Source of the DNA: Pseudomonas anguilliseptica
GTDB lineage: Bacteria; Pseudomonadota; Gammaproteobacteria; Pseudomonadales; Pseudomonadaceae
Length of the DNA stretch: 64,000 nucleotides
Assembly (NCBI RefSeq): GCF_900105355.1
Contig: NZ_FNSC01000001.1
Location: 930,001 to 994,000, forward strand
Direction of reading: 5' to 3'
Shown here: positions 26,556 to 34,124 of the stretch, in pieces
How positions within the stretch are numbered: the stretch's first letter is position 1
Layout: each line of letters opens with the position of its first letter
Position numbers and translations under genes: made by a program
The notes under the pieces: generated by a model
What the model was told of the DNA's origin: nothing
Databases searched by the model: none
The model's input: only the letters and a program-made list of their open reading frames with translations

Positions 26556-27077
26556 ATGCACCGCTCTCTGCTCGCCACTCTGCTGCTTACCCTGGCCCTG
26601 CCGCTGGCTGCCGCCGAGGTGCGCGAGCTGACCTGGTCGGAAATGGTCCCGGCCGACGCACCGCCACAAGTCACTGAACCGGCACCGATCCACGACCTCT
26701 CGCAGCTGGCCGACGCACTCGCCGAATCCGGCCCGGCGGCCATGCAGCAATCGCCTGCCGCGCCGGTGGTGCAGGCGCTGGATGGCCAATCGGTAAAACT
26801 GCCGGGCTATATCGTGCCGCTGGATGTCACCGATGAAGGCCGGGTGACCGAGTTCCTGCTGGTGCCGTACTTCGGCGCGTGCATCCATGTACCGCCACCG
26901 CCGTCGAACCAGATCGTCCACGTCACCAGCGAGCTGGGTGTGCTGCTGGATGCGCTGTATCAGCCGTTCTGGATCGAAGGCCCGCTCAAGGTTGAACAGA
27001 CCAGTAGCGAACTGGCCGAAGCGGGCTACCAGATGGAGGCGGAAAAGATTTACGCCTATGAGCTGCCGGATAGCTGA
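26556..27077 (+). CDS. DUF3299 periplasmic protein
   Basis: The 173-residue exported protein has a signal peptide (MHRSLLATLLLTLALPLAAA) and the DUF3299 core: LPGYIVPLDVTDEGRVTEFL, then LVPYFGACIHVPPPPSNQIV with a conserved Cys-His pair that could bind metal. It ends the Zur-type operon. The ATG at 26556 has GAGG at good spacing; the ATG at 26544, overlapping the permease stop, is an alternative. Function is unknown; co-regulation suggests a part in zinc handling. Confidence 0.85.
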   Translation: MHRSLLATLLLTLALPLAAAEVRELTWSEMVPADAPPQVTEPAPIHDLSQLADALAESGPAAMQQSPAAPVVQALDGQSVKLPGYIVPLDVTDEGRVTEFLLVPYFGACIHVPPPPSNQIVHVTSELGVLLDALYQPFWIEGPLKVEQTSSELAEAGYQMEAEKIYAYELPDS

Positions 27078-27084
27078 GGACCTA

Positions 27085-27264
27085 TTTACGATCTGCTGCG
27101 CGTCGGCCTTGCTGCGTTAAAAAAAGGCTCGGAAAGCCCTTGCGGCTAACGCGCTTTAGCGCGACCCGAAGGGCGAGTGAAACGAGTAGTGCTCATGTAC
27201 AAAAGTACACTCCGCTTCCTCGCCTATTTTCGCCTTGCAGGACTCTAGCTCGCGAGATCGTAAA
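27085..27264. repeat. Intergenic palindromic repeat, copy C
   Basis: The element is bounded by TTTACGATCT and AGATCGTAAA. It shares GATCTGCTGCGC, CCCGAAGGGCGAG, GCTCATGTAC, ACACTCCGC, TCCTCGCCT and CTTGCAGGACTCTAGCTCGC with copy A. It lies between convergent genes, just before a bidirectional terminator. Confidence 0.85.
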
Positions 27265-27289
27265 CAGGCTCTAGGCAGCCCAGAGGACA

Positions 27290-27318
27290 AAAAAGCCAGA
27301 CTCCAGGTCTGGCTTTTT
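27290..27318. terminator. Bidirectional intrinsic terminator
   Basis: AAAAAGCCAGAC and GTCTGGCTTTTT form a stem with T-runs on both strands, between the end of the DUF3299 gene (plus) and the end of the TPR gene (minus). It would end both operons. Confidence 0.85.
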
Positions 27319-27343
27319 ATTGGGCGTAACCAGTCGGTAGCAA

Positions 27344-28441
27344 CTAGCCGGCGCTGGCGATGCGCTTGTCACGCTGATAACTCAGCTCACTCTCCGCCCA
27401 CTGGCGCCGGGCGCGCACCTTGCTGCGTTCGGCACCGGCACGTTCGGCCTTGGCCAGGGCGTCGAGTCCGGCTTGCCAGCGCGCCTGCTCCAGTTCCAGC
27501 TGGGCCAGGTGCAGCCAATGCTTGGCCGCGCCCGAGCGTTGCGCCAGGTCACGGAACACCAGCGCGGCCTGACCCCGTTCACGGGCTTGCCACCAGAGCA
27601 GCCCCAATCGTTCCTCACGGGCACTGGTGCGCGGCAACAGGCCCTGATCGAGCATGCCGGCGAGCAGCTTGGCGCCCTGCCAGGGTTGATCGGCCGCGCC
27701 GGCCAGCAGCACCAGGTTATCCAGCTCGCTTTCGCTGAACCGCAGGCCCTTCTGGTAGGCGGCGCGCAAGGTCGCCAACGACTTGTCATGGCTTCCGCTC
27801 AGCTGCTGCAAGGCCGCCAGCTGACGCCAGCCCTGGCTGTTATTCGGCTGGCGTGCGAGCAACTGGCGCTGCCAGCGCTCGGCGGCTGGATAGCGTTTAA
27901 CGTCCGCATTTATTGCGACTAAGAACTGCAACCAGCTGTCGGCGGCCTGCGGATTGGCCTGCACATAGCGCTCGGCCAGCGGCAGCGCCTTGGCCGGCTG
28001 GCCGAGGCCCTGATAGGCCTGCACCAGCATCTGCAGCACCTCTTCATTGGCGTTGGCCTGCCCCGGCGCGAGCAGGGTCACGACGCGGGCGTAGCGGCGC
28101 TCGACCAGATTCAGGCGGGCCAGGTTCAGCTCTTCGGCAGCCTGCAGCTCGGCATCCAGCTTGCCGCTCTTCAGTACCTTTTCCAGCAACTCGATGGCCT
28201 GGGCATTCTGCCCCTCGGCCCAGGCCAGATAACCGCGGCTGCGCCACAGCAGCGCTTCTTCCAGGCTACCCGGCGTGCCCTTGGCGGCATCCAGAGCACG
28301 GCGCGCGGCGGCGTAGTCGCCTTTCTTCTGTGCGGTCTGCGCCGTATCCAGCGCGCGAAACACGCCCGGATCAACACTCTGCCCAGCGGCATGCGCAGCA
28401 CCTGCGCCACACAGCGCGATCAGCAACAGTAGTCGATACAT
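27344..28441 (-). CDS. TPR protein of the TonB2/TtpC-type operon
   Basis: The 365-residue exported protein (signal peptide to about residue 18) is made of helical tetratricopeptide-like repeats (ALDTAQTAQKKGDYAAARRA, YLAWAEGQNAQAIELLEKVL, QAYQGLGQPAKALPLAERYV, KHWLHLAQLELEQARWQAGL). In Vibrio TonB2 clusters a TPR gene holds the same last position. It may assist or organise the energy-transducing complex in the periplasm. It follows tonB by one base and ends at the shared terminator. Confidence 0.8.
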   Translation of the reverse strand: MYRLLLLIALCGAGAAHAAGQSVDPGVFRALDTAQTAQKKGDYAAARRALDAAKGTPGSLEEALLWRSRGYLAWAEGQNAQAIELLEKVLKSGKLDAELQAAEELNLARLNLVERRYARVVTLLAPGQANANEEVLQMLVQAYQGLGQPAKALPLAERYVQANPQAADSWLQFLVAINADVKRYPAAERWQRQLLARQPNNSQGWRQLAALQQLSGSHDKSLATLRAAYQKGLRFSESELDNLVLLAGAADQPWQGAKLLAGMLDQGLLPRTSAREERLGLLWWQARERGQAALVFRDLAQRSGAAKHWLHLAQLELEQARWQAGLDALAKAERAGAERSKVRARRQWAESELSYQRDKRIASAG

Positions 28442-28442
28442 A

Positions 28443-29126
28443 TCAGCGACCTCCTTCCAGGCGGAAGTACAGGGTTTTCACTGCTTCACGGGCCACTGCC
28501 AGGCCGCTCTCGGTACGCGGTGCAAAACGCCAGCGCACGGCGGCGCGGCGCGCTTCGCGTTCAAATACGTTCTGCGGGCTGGCTTCAATAACGCGCAGGT
28601 TTTCCACCGCGCCAGCACGATTGATGGTGAACGCCAGTTTCACATGCCCCTCAATGCCGCGCTGCAAGGCGTAGCGCGGGTAATCCGGGCTGACATCGTT
28701 GAGCGGCATCACTTCACTTTCCGGGCCGCCGGGCTGACCACCGGCATCGCTCGGGGCGGGCGCACTGGGCGCCGAGGCGCCTGCCGCCAGACCAGTCAAA
28801 CTCGGCGTCGGCGCGCTGTTGACGGCGATGCCGCTGCTCAGGCTCGGCACGGGCAGATCCAGGGCCGGCAGGTTGGCGCTTGGGGTAGCCGTCATCGGCG
28901 TAGACGGCGTTTGGGTTTGCGGCGGTTGCGCTTGCGGCGGTTGCGGTGCCTGCTGGCGAGTGCGCGTCGCGGTATCGCTGGAGTCGCCGTCGAGACGGAC
29001 GAAATTGGCCACCGTCAGCGGTTCCTCACTCGGCTTGCTGCTGGGCGGCGCGACCATGTAGAGCATCAGGCCGAACAGCGCCAGCGCCATCACACAGGCC
29101 GCGACAAAAGACAGTGGCAAACGCAT
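28443..29126 (-). CDS. tonB: TonB-family energy transducer
   Basis: This 227-residue TonB-type protein has an N-terminal membrane anchor (about residues 5-27) and a Pro/Gln/Thr-rich periplasmic spacer (about 55-150; QAPQPPQAQPPQ). The C-terminal TonB domain (about 140-227) has SPDYPRYALQRGIEGHVKLAF and VFEREARRAAVRWRF. It passes energy from ExbB/ExbD to outer-membrane receptors such as BtuB or siderophore receptors. The start overlaps the exbD stop (ATGA). The spacer is short, as in TonB2-type proteins. Confidence 0.92.
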   Translation of the reverse strand: MRLPLSFVAACVMALALFGLMLYMVAPPSSKPSEEPLTVANFVRLDGDSSDTATRTRQQAPQPPQAQPPQTQTPSTPMTATPSANLPALDLPVPSLSSGIAVNSAPTPSLTGLAAGASAPSAPAPSDAGGQPGGPESEVMPLNDVSPDYPRYALQRGIEGHVKLAFTINRAGAVENLRVIEASPQNVFEREARRAAVRWRFAPRTESGLAVAREAVKTLYFRLEGGR

Positions 29127-29536
29127 CAAAGCGCTCCCGCCGTAGCGGCCAAGGCCACGTCATGCACACCGGCCAGGCGCGCCTGATCCATCACCTGCAC
29201 CACCAGGCCGGTACGCGCGTCCTGATCCGCCTGCACCACCACGGCGCCGTCCGGCTGGTCGACGCGCATGCGCTCGACATGGGCGCGCACGCTGCGTACG
29301 TCGACGACTTTCTTGTCCATCCACACCTGCCCATCGGCGGTGATGGCGATAAGGATATTGCCTTTGTCCTGCGGGCTGGCGGTTTCCGCCTGGGGCCGCT
29401 GCACTTCGACGCCGGCTTCCTTGATAAAGGAGCTGGTGACGATAAAGAAGATCAGCATGATAAAGACCACGTCGAGCATCGGCGTCAGGTCGATGCCGGT
29501 GTCTTCGTCTTGCTGGTGGTGACGGCGCATTCTCAT
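29126..29536 (-). CDS. exbD: ExbD/TolR-family proton channel subunit
   Basis: The 136-residue protein has one membrane helix (about residues 18-40) with the essential proton-carrying Asp in LTPMLDVVFIMLIFFIVTSS, then a periplasmic domain (ILIAITADGQVWMDKKVVD). It forms the channel core with ExbB and TtpC and drives TonB. It lies in the DUF3450-ttpC-exbB-exbD-tonB-TPR operon. Confidence 0.93.
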   Translation of the reverse strand: MRMRRHHQQDEDTGIDLTPMLDVVFIMLIFFIVTSSFIKEAGVEVQRPQAETASPQDKGNILIAITADGQVWMDKKVVDVRSVRAHVERMRVDQPDGAVVVQADQDARTGLVVQVMDQARLAGVHDVALAATAGAL

Positions 29537-29546
29537 GTGTCGAATC

Positions 29547-30095
29547 TCAGTCGTGACGCAGCTGGTCAGCCAGCCGCTCTAGGGCCCGGCGCGCATCGCG
29601 TTCGAGGCGCGCCAGGCTGAACAATCCACTAATCGCCAAGACCATGCCGGCCATGGTCGGCAGAGTCGCCTGCCAGACCCCGGCCGCCATGCCACGCGGG
29701 TTACCGGTGCCATTGATGGCCAGCACGTCGAACACCGCGACCATGCCACTGACCGTGCCGAGCAAGCCCAGCAGCGGGTACATCGCCACCAGGGTCTTGC
29801 TCAAGCGCAGCGGGCCGAGCAGGTGCTGCTGCGCCTGGGCCAGCCAGGCACTGCGCACCGCGCGCTGCCAGTTGCCAGTGTCATCGCTCAGCACCTGCTG
29901 CCAGGCCTGACGGCGCTCGCTGACCCACTCCGGGAACACCCGGCGCATGTACCAGAAGCGCTCGAATACCAGGGTCCAGAACACCACGCACAGGCCAGCC
30001 AGCGCCCACATCACCACGCCACCGGCGCTCATGAAGTCGAGCAAGGCATGGCCGCTGTCGACCAGGCGCAACCACAGCGCCAGCCAATCAGTCAC
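29547..30095 (-). CDS. exbB: ExbB/TolQ-family proton channel subunit
   Basis: The 182-residue protein has three membrane segments (about residues 20-42, 92-115 and 135-160), with MYPLLGLLGTVSGMVAVFDVL and GVWQATLPTMAGMVLAIS marking the MotA/TolQ/ExbB family. The start is GTG at 30095, overlapping the end of the TtpC gene by 8 bases; the longer reading runs into that gene. It forms the pentameric stator for ExbD. Confidence 0.92.
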   Translation of the reverse strand: MTDWLALWLRLVDSGHALLDFMSAGGVVMWALAGLCVVFWTLVFERFWYMRRVFPEWVSERRQAWQQVLSDDTGNWQRAVRSAWLAQAQQHLLGPLRLSKTLVAMYPLLGLLGTVSGMVAVFDVLAINGTGNPRGMAAGVWQATLPTMAGMVLAISGLFSLARLERDARRALERLADQLRHD

Positions 30096-31434
30096 GGCGC
30101 GGCGCCCCGGACAGGTGCAGGGCAATCAGCCCGGCGCTTTGCTGTTCGAGCAGTTGAATCAGCCCCTTGCTGCGGCTGGCCAGCAGGGTGTGCAGGAACA
30201 GCAGCGGAATCGCCACCACCAGCCCCAGCACCGTGGTCACCAGCGCTTGCGAGATACCGTCGGCCATCAGCCGCGAATCGCCACCACCGCCCTGGGCAAT
30301 CGCCTGAAAAGTGACGATCATCCCGGTCACGGTGCCGAGCAGACCGAGCAGCGGCGCCACGGCGCTAAGCAGCTTGAGCAGGCCCTGGCCTTTCTCCAGC
30401 GGCGGGGTTTCCAGCAGGATCGCCTCGTCGAGTCTCAGCTCCAGGGTTTCCAGATCCGCCAGCTGCGGTTTCGGCCCCAGCACACCGATGATCCGTCCCA
30501 GCGGGTTGTCGGCACGCGGCGCGCTGAGGTCATGCATCTGCGCACTGACGCCACGGCCTACGCGGGTCAGGTAGACCATGCGCCAAACAGCCAAAAGCAG
30601 ACCGAACGCACCGAGCAGGAGAATCACCCAGCCGACCAGGCCGCCCTGCTGTACGCGATCCCACAGACCAGGCTCGCGCTGCAACTGCGCCAGCAAGGTG
30701 CCACGGCTGGGGTCCACCGGCAGGCTGGCGACTGCGGCGCTGCTGTCCAGATAATCCGCGACCTGGCCCAACCCGGACGGCTGACGCGGCGGCGCCAGCA
30801 GCTCGCCAGCATCGGCGTCATACCGCAGGAAGGCATCGGCGCCGTAGGCGGAAAACGCGCCGACCCGCAGTACATCCTGCGCATTGCGCGTGCCGTCGGC
30901 AGCGACCACCGGCAATTGCAGTTGTTCAACCCGGCCGCTGGCGGTGAGGTCTTCGAGCAGCAGCATCCAGTAGCCATCGAGGTCGGCGGCAGACGGCAGC
31001 GTGCGGCTTTCGGCCAGCGCCTTGAGGCGCGCCAGGCGCTCGGGGTACTGGGCGTTGAGCAGGCTGTCCTGCCACTGGCCGGCGACATCACCGGCACTCT
31101 GGCGGACCACGCCAAACAATTCGCCGAGATGACCGGCGCGCTGGCTGAGGAGTTTTTCCTGTTCGGCCAATTCGGCCTCCTGACGATCAAATTCGGCCTT
31201 CAGTCGCTCGGCTTCGGCCTTCTGTGTGGCCAGGGCGCTGCGCGCAGTGGCCAGCAGTTGGGCACGCTCGCCGCGCTCGGCAATAAAGGCCTGCTCGCGG
31301 CTTTGCATGGCGCTGACTTCAGCCGCGCGCTCACTGCGAATACGTTGCAGTAGTTGATCCGGGCTCAGCGGCTCGGCAGCGCCAGCCAGGGTGGGCAGCA
31401 GGGCCAGGGTAAAGGCGAGAACACGACGATTCAT
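30088..31434 (-). CDS. ttpC: TtpC-like MotA/TolQ/ExbB protein with periplasmic coiled coil
   Basis: The 448-residue protein is an ExbB-like membrane protein with a long N-terminal extension. A signal peptide (to about residue 19) is followed by a heptad-rich coiled coil (about 35-105; ERLKAEFDRQEAELAEQEKL) and a beta region. Three membrane helices follow (about 265-290, 355-378 and 390-415) with APLLGLLGTVTGMIVTFQAI. This is the layout of Vibrio TtpC, which is needed by TonB2 but not TonB1 systems. It overlaps the DUF3450 gene upstream and exbB downstream. Confidence 0.88.
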   Translation of the reverse strand: MNRRVLAFTLALLPTLAGAAEPLSPDQLLQRIRSERAAEVSAMQSREQAFIAERGERAQLLATARSALATQKAEAERLKAEFDRQEAELAEQEKLLSQRAGHLGELFGVVRQSAGDVAGQWQDSLLNAQYPERLARLKALAESRTLPSAADLDGYWMLLLEDLTASGRVEQLQLPVVAADGTRNAQDVLRVGAFSAYGADAFLRYDADAGELLAPPRQPSGLGQVADYLDSSAAVASLPVDPSRGTLLAQLQREPGLWDRVQQGGLVGWVILLLGAFGLLLAVWRMVYLTRVGRGVSAQMHDLSAPRADNPLGRIIGVLGPKPQLADLETLELRLDEAILLETPPLEKGQGLLKLLSAVAPLLGLLGTVTGMIVTFQAIAQGGGGDSRLMADGISQALVTTVLGLVVAIPLLFLHTLLASRSKGLIQLLEQQSAGLIALHLSGAPRRD

Positions 31435-32201
31435 GGCTTGGCCTCCAGCGCCAGGGTCTTCACGGGCAGGTCAAGCACGGCCGGGGCCTGCTCCTGGCGG
31501 GCAATCGCAATGGCTTGCCGCAACGGGCGGCGGGCGCTGCCGTCGAGCAGCTGCCAGCTGCGGGTTTGCGGGTTCCACCAGCCACTTTCATGACCATCGA
31601 GGGTCTGGAAATACAGCATCACACGGCCCAGACGGAGGAACTCGACGCTACGCGACGAGCCTTCACTCGGCAGCTCACCGCGCCAGGCTTCCAGGGTGCG
31701 GCCGTAGTCGCTCTCCACCTGATAAGCCTCAAGGATGCGTCGGTATTTCTCGGCCAGGCTGACATCCGCACGCGGCAGCAAGTCCTGCAACTGGGCCAGG
31801 CGATCGCTGCGCTCATCCGGCAGGAACGGCAGGTCAGCGGCAATAAACTCACCCAGTACCTCGACCATGCGGCGCATCTGTGGCGTTACCGCCTCCTGAG
31901 TGCGCTCGATGCCATCCAGCTGCTGCTGATAGCCAGCCAGCTCTTTGCGCTGCGCGGCTACCAGCTCGCGTAACTGAGCGTTATAACCTTGCAAAGCCTC
32001 GGCCTGCTGCAAGGCATTGCGATACTCGGTGAGCATTTCCCGACTGGCATCATCGAGTTGCTCGACGCGCGCCTGCGAGGCCTTGGCATCAGCGGCCAGT
32101 TGCTGACTTTCATCCAGCGCGGCATCCAGAGGAGCCGCTGCGAGCGACGCACTGGCCAGAACCAGAGCGACTGCCAGCAGGCGCTTCGGCAGAGGGATCA
32201 T
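31431..32201 (-). CDS. DUF3450 periplasmic coiled-coil protein
   Basis: The 256-residue exported protein (MIPLPKRLLAVALVLASASL, start at 32201 with AAGGAA upstream) is largely a coiled coil in its first half (LAADAKASQARVEQLDDASR), with LPFLPDERSDRLAQLQDLL and VEFLRLGRVMLYFQTLDGHE typical of DUF3450. It is the first gene of the TtpC-type operon, 33 bp behind a Fur-like box. Its coiled coil may pair with that of TtpC; this is an inference. A longer reading to 32297 crosses the operator and is not used. Confidence 0.85.
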   Translation of the reverse strand: MIPLPKRLLAVALVLASASLAAAPLDAALDESQQLAADAKASQARVEQLDDASREMLTEYRNALQQAEALQGYNAQLRELVAAQRKELAGYQQQLDGIERTQEAVTPQMRRMVEVLGEFIAADLPFLPDERSDRLAQLQDLLPRADVSLAEKYRRILEAYQVESDYGRTLEAWRGELPSEGSSRSVEFLRLGRVMLYFQTLDGHESGWWNPQTRSWQLLDGSARRPLRQAIAIARQEQAPAVLDLPVKTLALEAKP

Positions 32202-32233
32202 GGGGCATTCCTTGTTAAGAGAACGTGCATAAA

Positions 32234-32252
32234 GAGAACCATTATCAACTGC
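32234..32252 (-). promoter_or_regulatory. Fur-like box before the TtpC/TonB operon
   Basis: GAGAACCATTATCAACTGC resembles Pseudomonas Fur boxes (GAGAATCATTATCATTTGC-like) with about three differences. It lies 33 bp upstream of the first gene of an operon whose job is energising iron or cofactor uptake, so repression by Fe-Fur is likely. Confidence 0.75.
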
Positions 32253-32359
32253 CTCACACCTCTCAAGCAACCCGCGTGAAGCCCTCAGTGAGGGCAAAAG
32301 CGCGGCACACCACGCCTCTCATGGCCTGCAAAAGAATATTTAGATAGCTAGCTACTTTA

Positions 32360-32373
32360 TTGAGCTGGATCAA
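32360..32373 (+). promoter_or_regulatory. Anr/FNR-like box before oprG
   Basis: TTGAGCTGGATCAA matches the Anr consensus TTGAT-N4-ATCAA at all but one position and lies 70 bp before the oprG start. It fits oxygen-responsive control of oprG, which is known for P. aeruginosa. Confidence 0.8.
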
Positions 32374-32442
32374 CAGTCGTTTTATCCGCGCCCCTAACAT
32401 CGTACTCAGCCAATACGAACCGATGCTTTATGGGAGCACATC

Positions 32443-33132
32443 ATGCGTACTTCACTGTTTACCGCTTCACTGCTGGCCCTGGCCATTGCCGCCCCACTGG
32501 CGCACGCGCACCAGGCTGGCGACATCATCGTGCGCGCCGGTGCCATCACCGTTGATCCGCAGGAAAGTAGCAGTGACATCTGGGTTGGCGCACTCGGCAC
32601 TGATCTAGCCGGCACCAAAGCGACCCTGGACAGCGACACCCAGCTGGGCCTGAACTTCGCTTACATGCTGACCAACAACATCGGCATTGAGCTGCTGGCG
32701 GCCACGCCGTTCAGCCATAACGTCGGCGTTAAAGGCATGCCTGGTGGTGGTTTCGCCGGCCTGAATGGCAAGCTGGGCGAACTCAAGCAACTGCCGCCGA
32801 CCTTGAGCGTGGTGTACTACCCAATGGATTCCAACTCGGCTTTCCAGCCCTATGTCGGTGCGGGTATCAACTACACGTGGTTCTTCGATACCAAGCTGAG
32901 CAGTGCAGCGGAAGACAAAGGCTTTAGCGGCCTGGACATGAAGGACTCCTGGGGCCTGGCCGCGCAGGTAGGCATGGACTACATGCTGACCGACAACATC
33001 ATGCTCAACGCCCAGGTGCGCTACATCGATATCGAAACCACCGGTACCACCCACATCCTGGGTGACAAGGTGAAAGTCGATGTGGACGTAGACCCGTTCG
33101 TTTATATGGTTGGCCTGGGCTACAAGTTCTAA
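32443..33132 (+). CDS. oprG: OmpW/OprG-family outer-membrane protein
   Basis: The 229-residue protein has a signal peptide (to about residue 22) and an eight-stranded OmpW barrel: AGDIIVRAGAITVDPQESSS, NNIGIELLAATPFSHNV, KLGELKQLPPTLSVVYYPM, FQPYVGAGINYTWFF and terminal VDPFVYMVGLGYKF with a C-terminal Phe. OmpW/OprG barrels let small hydrophobic molecules cross the outer membrane by a lateral opening. Transcribed alone, it is preceded by an Anr-like box and followed by a strong terminator. Confidence 0.96.
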   Translation: MRTSLFTASLLALAIAAPLAHAHQAGDIIVRAGAITVDPQESSSDIWVGALGTDLAGTKATLDSDTQLGLNFAYMLTNNIGIELLAATPFSHNVGVKGMPGGGFAGLNGKLGELKQLPPTLSVVYYPMDSNSAFQPYVGAGINYTWFFDTKLSSAAEDKGFSGLDMKDSWGLAAQVGMDYMLTDNIMLNAQVRYIDIETTGTTHILGDKVKVDVDVDPFVYMVGLGYKF

Positions 33133-33144
33133 GCCCTCAGCCAT

Positions 33145-33174
33145 AAAAAACCGGCCCTCGCGGCCGGTTTTTTT
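33145..33174. terminator. Bidirectional terminator after oprG
   Basis: AAAAAACCGGCC and GGCCGGTTTTTTT form a stem around a 5-base loop. It lies between oprG (plus) and the convergent epimerase gene (minus). Confidence 0.9.
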
Positions 33175-33188
33175 ATGGCGTCACACAC

Positions 33189-34124
33189 TCAGCCTTGCGT
33201 CAGCAGACGGCGCAACCCTTCGCGCATCGTTGTCGCAGCAGGCAATTGGTAATGCGCTTGCAAACGCTGGTTGTCAGCCCGCGAATGACGAATATCGCCG
33301 GCGCGCGGCGCCTGGTAACTCACGGCCGGCAAGCCACCGCACAGCTCACCGAGTTGCGCGAGCAACTGATTGAGGCTAACCGCCTGATTCCAGCCGACGT
33401 TCACCGCCCCCTCCACCACCTGCGGAGCAGTTAACGCCTGGGTCAGCAACACGACTAAATCTTCGATATAGAAGAAGTCGCGGGTCTGCTCACCATCGCC
33501 GAATACGCTGATCGGCAAGCCCTGCTGGACGCGCTGGGTGAAGATACTGATCACCCCGGAGTACGGCGAGGACGGATCCTGACGCGGCCCGAAGATATTG
33601 AAGAAGCGGAAGATCGCCGGCTCCAGGCCATGCTGGCGGCGATAGAAATCCAGATAATGTTCACTGGCCAGCTTGTCTGCGGCATAGGGCGTCAGCGGCG
33701 CCTTGGGCGTGGCCTCATCAATCGCCAGACCTTCGCCATTATTGCCGTAGACCGCCGCGCTGGAGGCAAACAGCACACGCTTGACGCCATGCAGACGCAT
33801 GGCCTCGCAGACATTCAAGGTGCCAACAAAATTACTCTGATGAGTCGCCACCGGATCATCCACCGAGGCCTGCACCGAGGCCACCGCTGCCAGGTGCGCA
33901 ACCGCCGCACAACCGGCCACCGCCTGCGCGACCACAGCGGCATCGGCCACATCGCCCTCAATAAACCGCAACTGCGGATTATCCAGCGGCAGATTGGCCA
34001 GTTTGCCCATCGACAGGTTGTCCAACACCCGCACGGGATAACCCCGCGCCAGCAGCGCATCAACCAGATGCGAGCCAATAAAGCCGGCACCGCCGGTCAC
34101 CAGAACAGGGCGCAAATTAGACAT
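33189..34124 (-). CDS. NAD-dependent sugar-nucleotide epimerase/dehydratase (SDR)
   Basis: The 311-residue extended SDR has the Rossmann motif VTGGAGFIGSHLVDAL (about residues 9-24) and ALLARGYPVRVLDNLS. The catalytic Ser and YxxxK are in FASSAAVYGN and PYAADKLASEH, and the substrate loop is RFFNIFGPRQDPSSPYSGVI. This pattern is that of UDP-glucose/GalNAc 4-epimerase-like enzymes in surface glycan synthesis; exact substrate unknown. It overlaps the upstream RmlD-like gene by 8 bases, so both are one transcript. Confidence 0.88.
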   Translation of the reverse strand: MSNLRPVLVTGGAGFIGSHLVDALLARGYPVRVLDNLSMGKLANLPLDNPQLRFIEGDVADAAVVAQAVAGCAAVAHLAAVASVQASVDDPVATHQSNFVGTLNVCEAMRLHGVKRVLFASSAAVYGNNGEGLAIDEATPKAPLTPYAADKLASEHYLDFYRRQHGLEPAIFRFFNIFGPRQDPSSPYSGVISIFTQRVQQGLPISVFGDGEQTRDFFYIEDLVVLLTQALTAPQVVEGAVNVGWNQAVSLNQLLAQLGELCGGLPAVSYQAPRAGDIRHSRADNQRLQAHYQLPAATTMREGLRRLLTQG

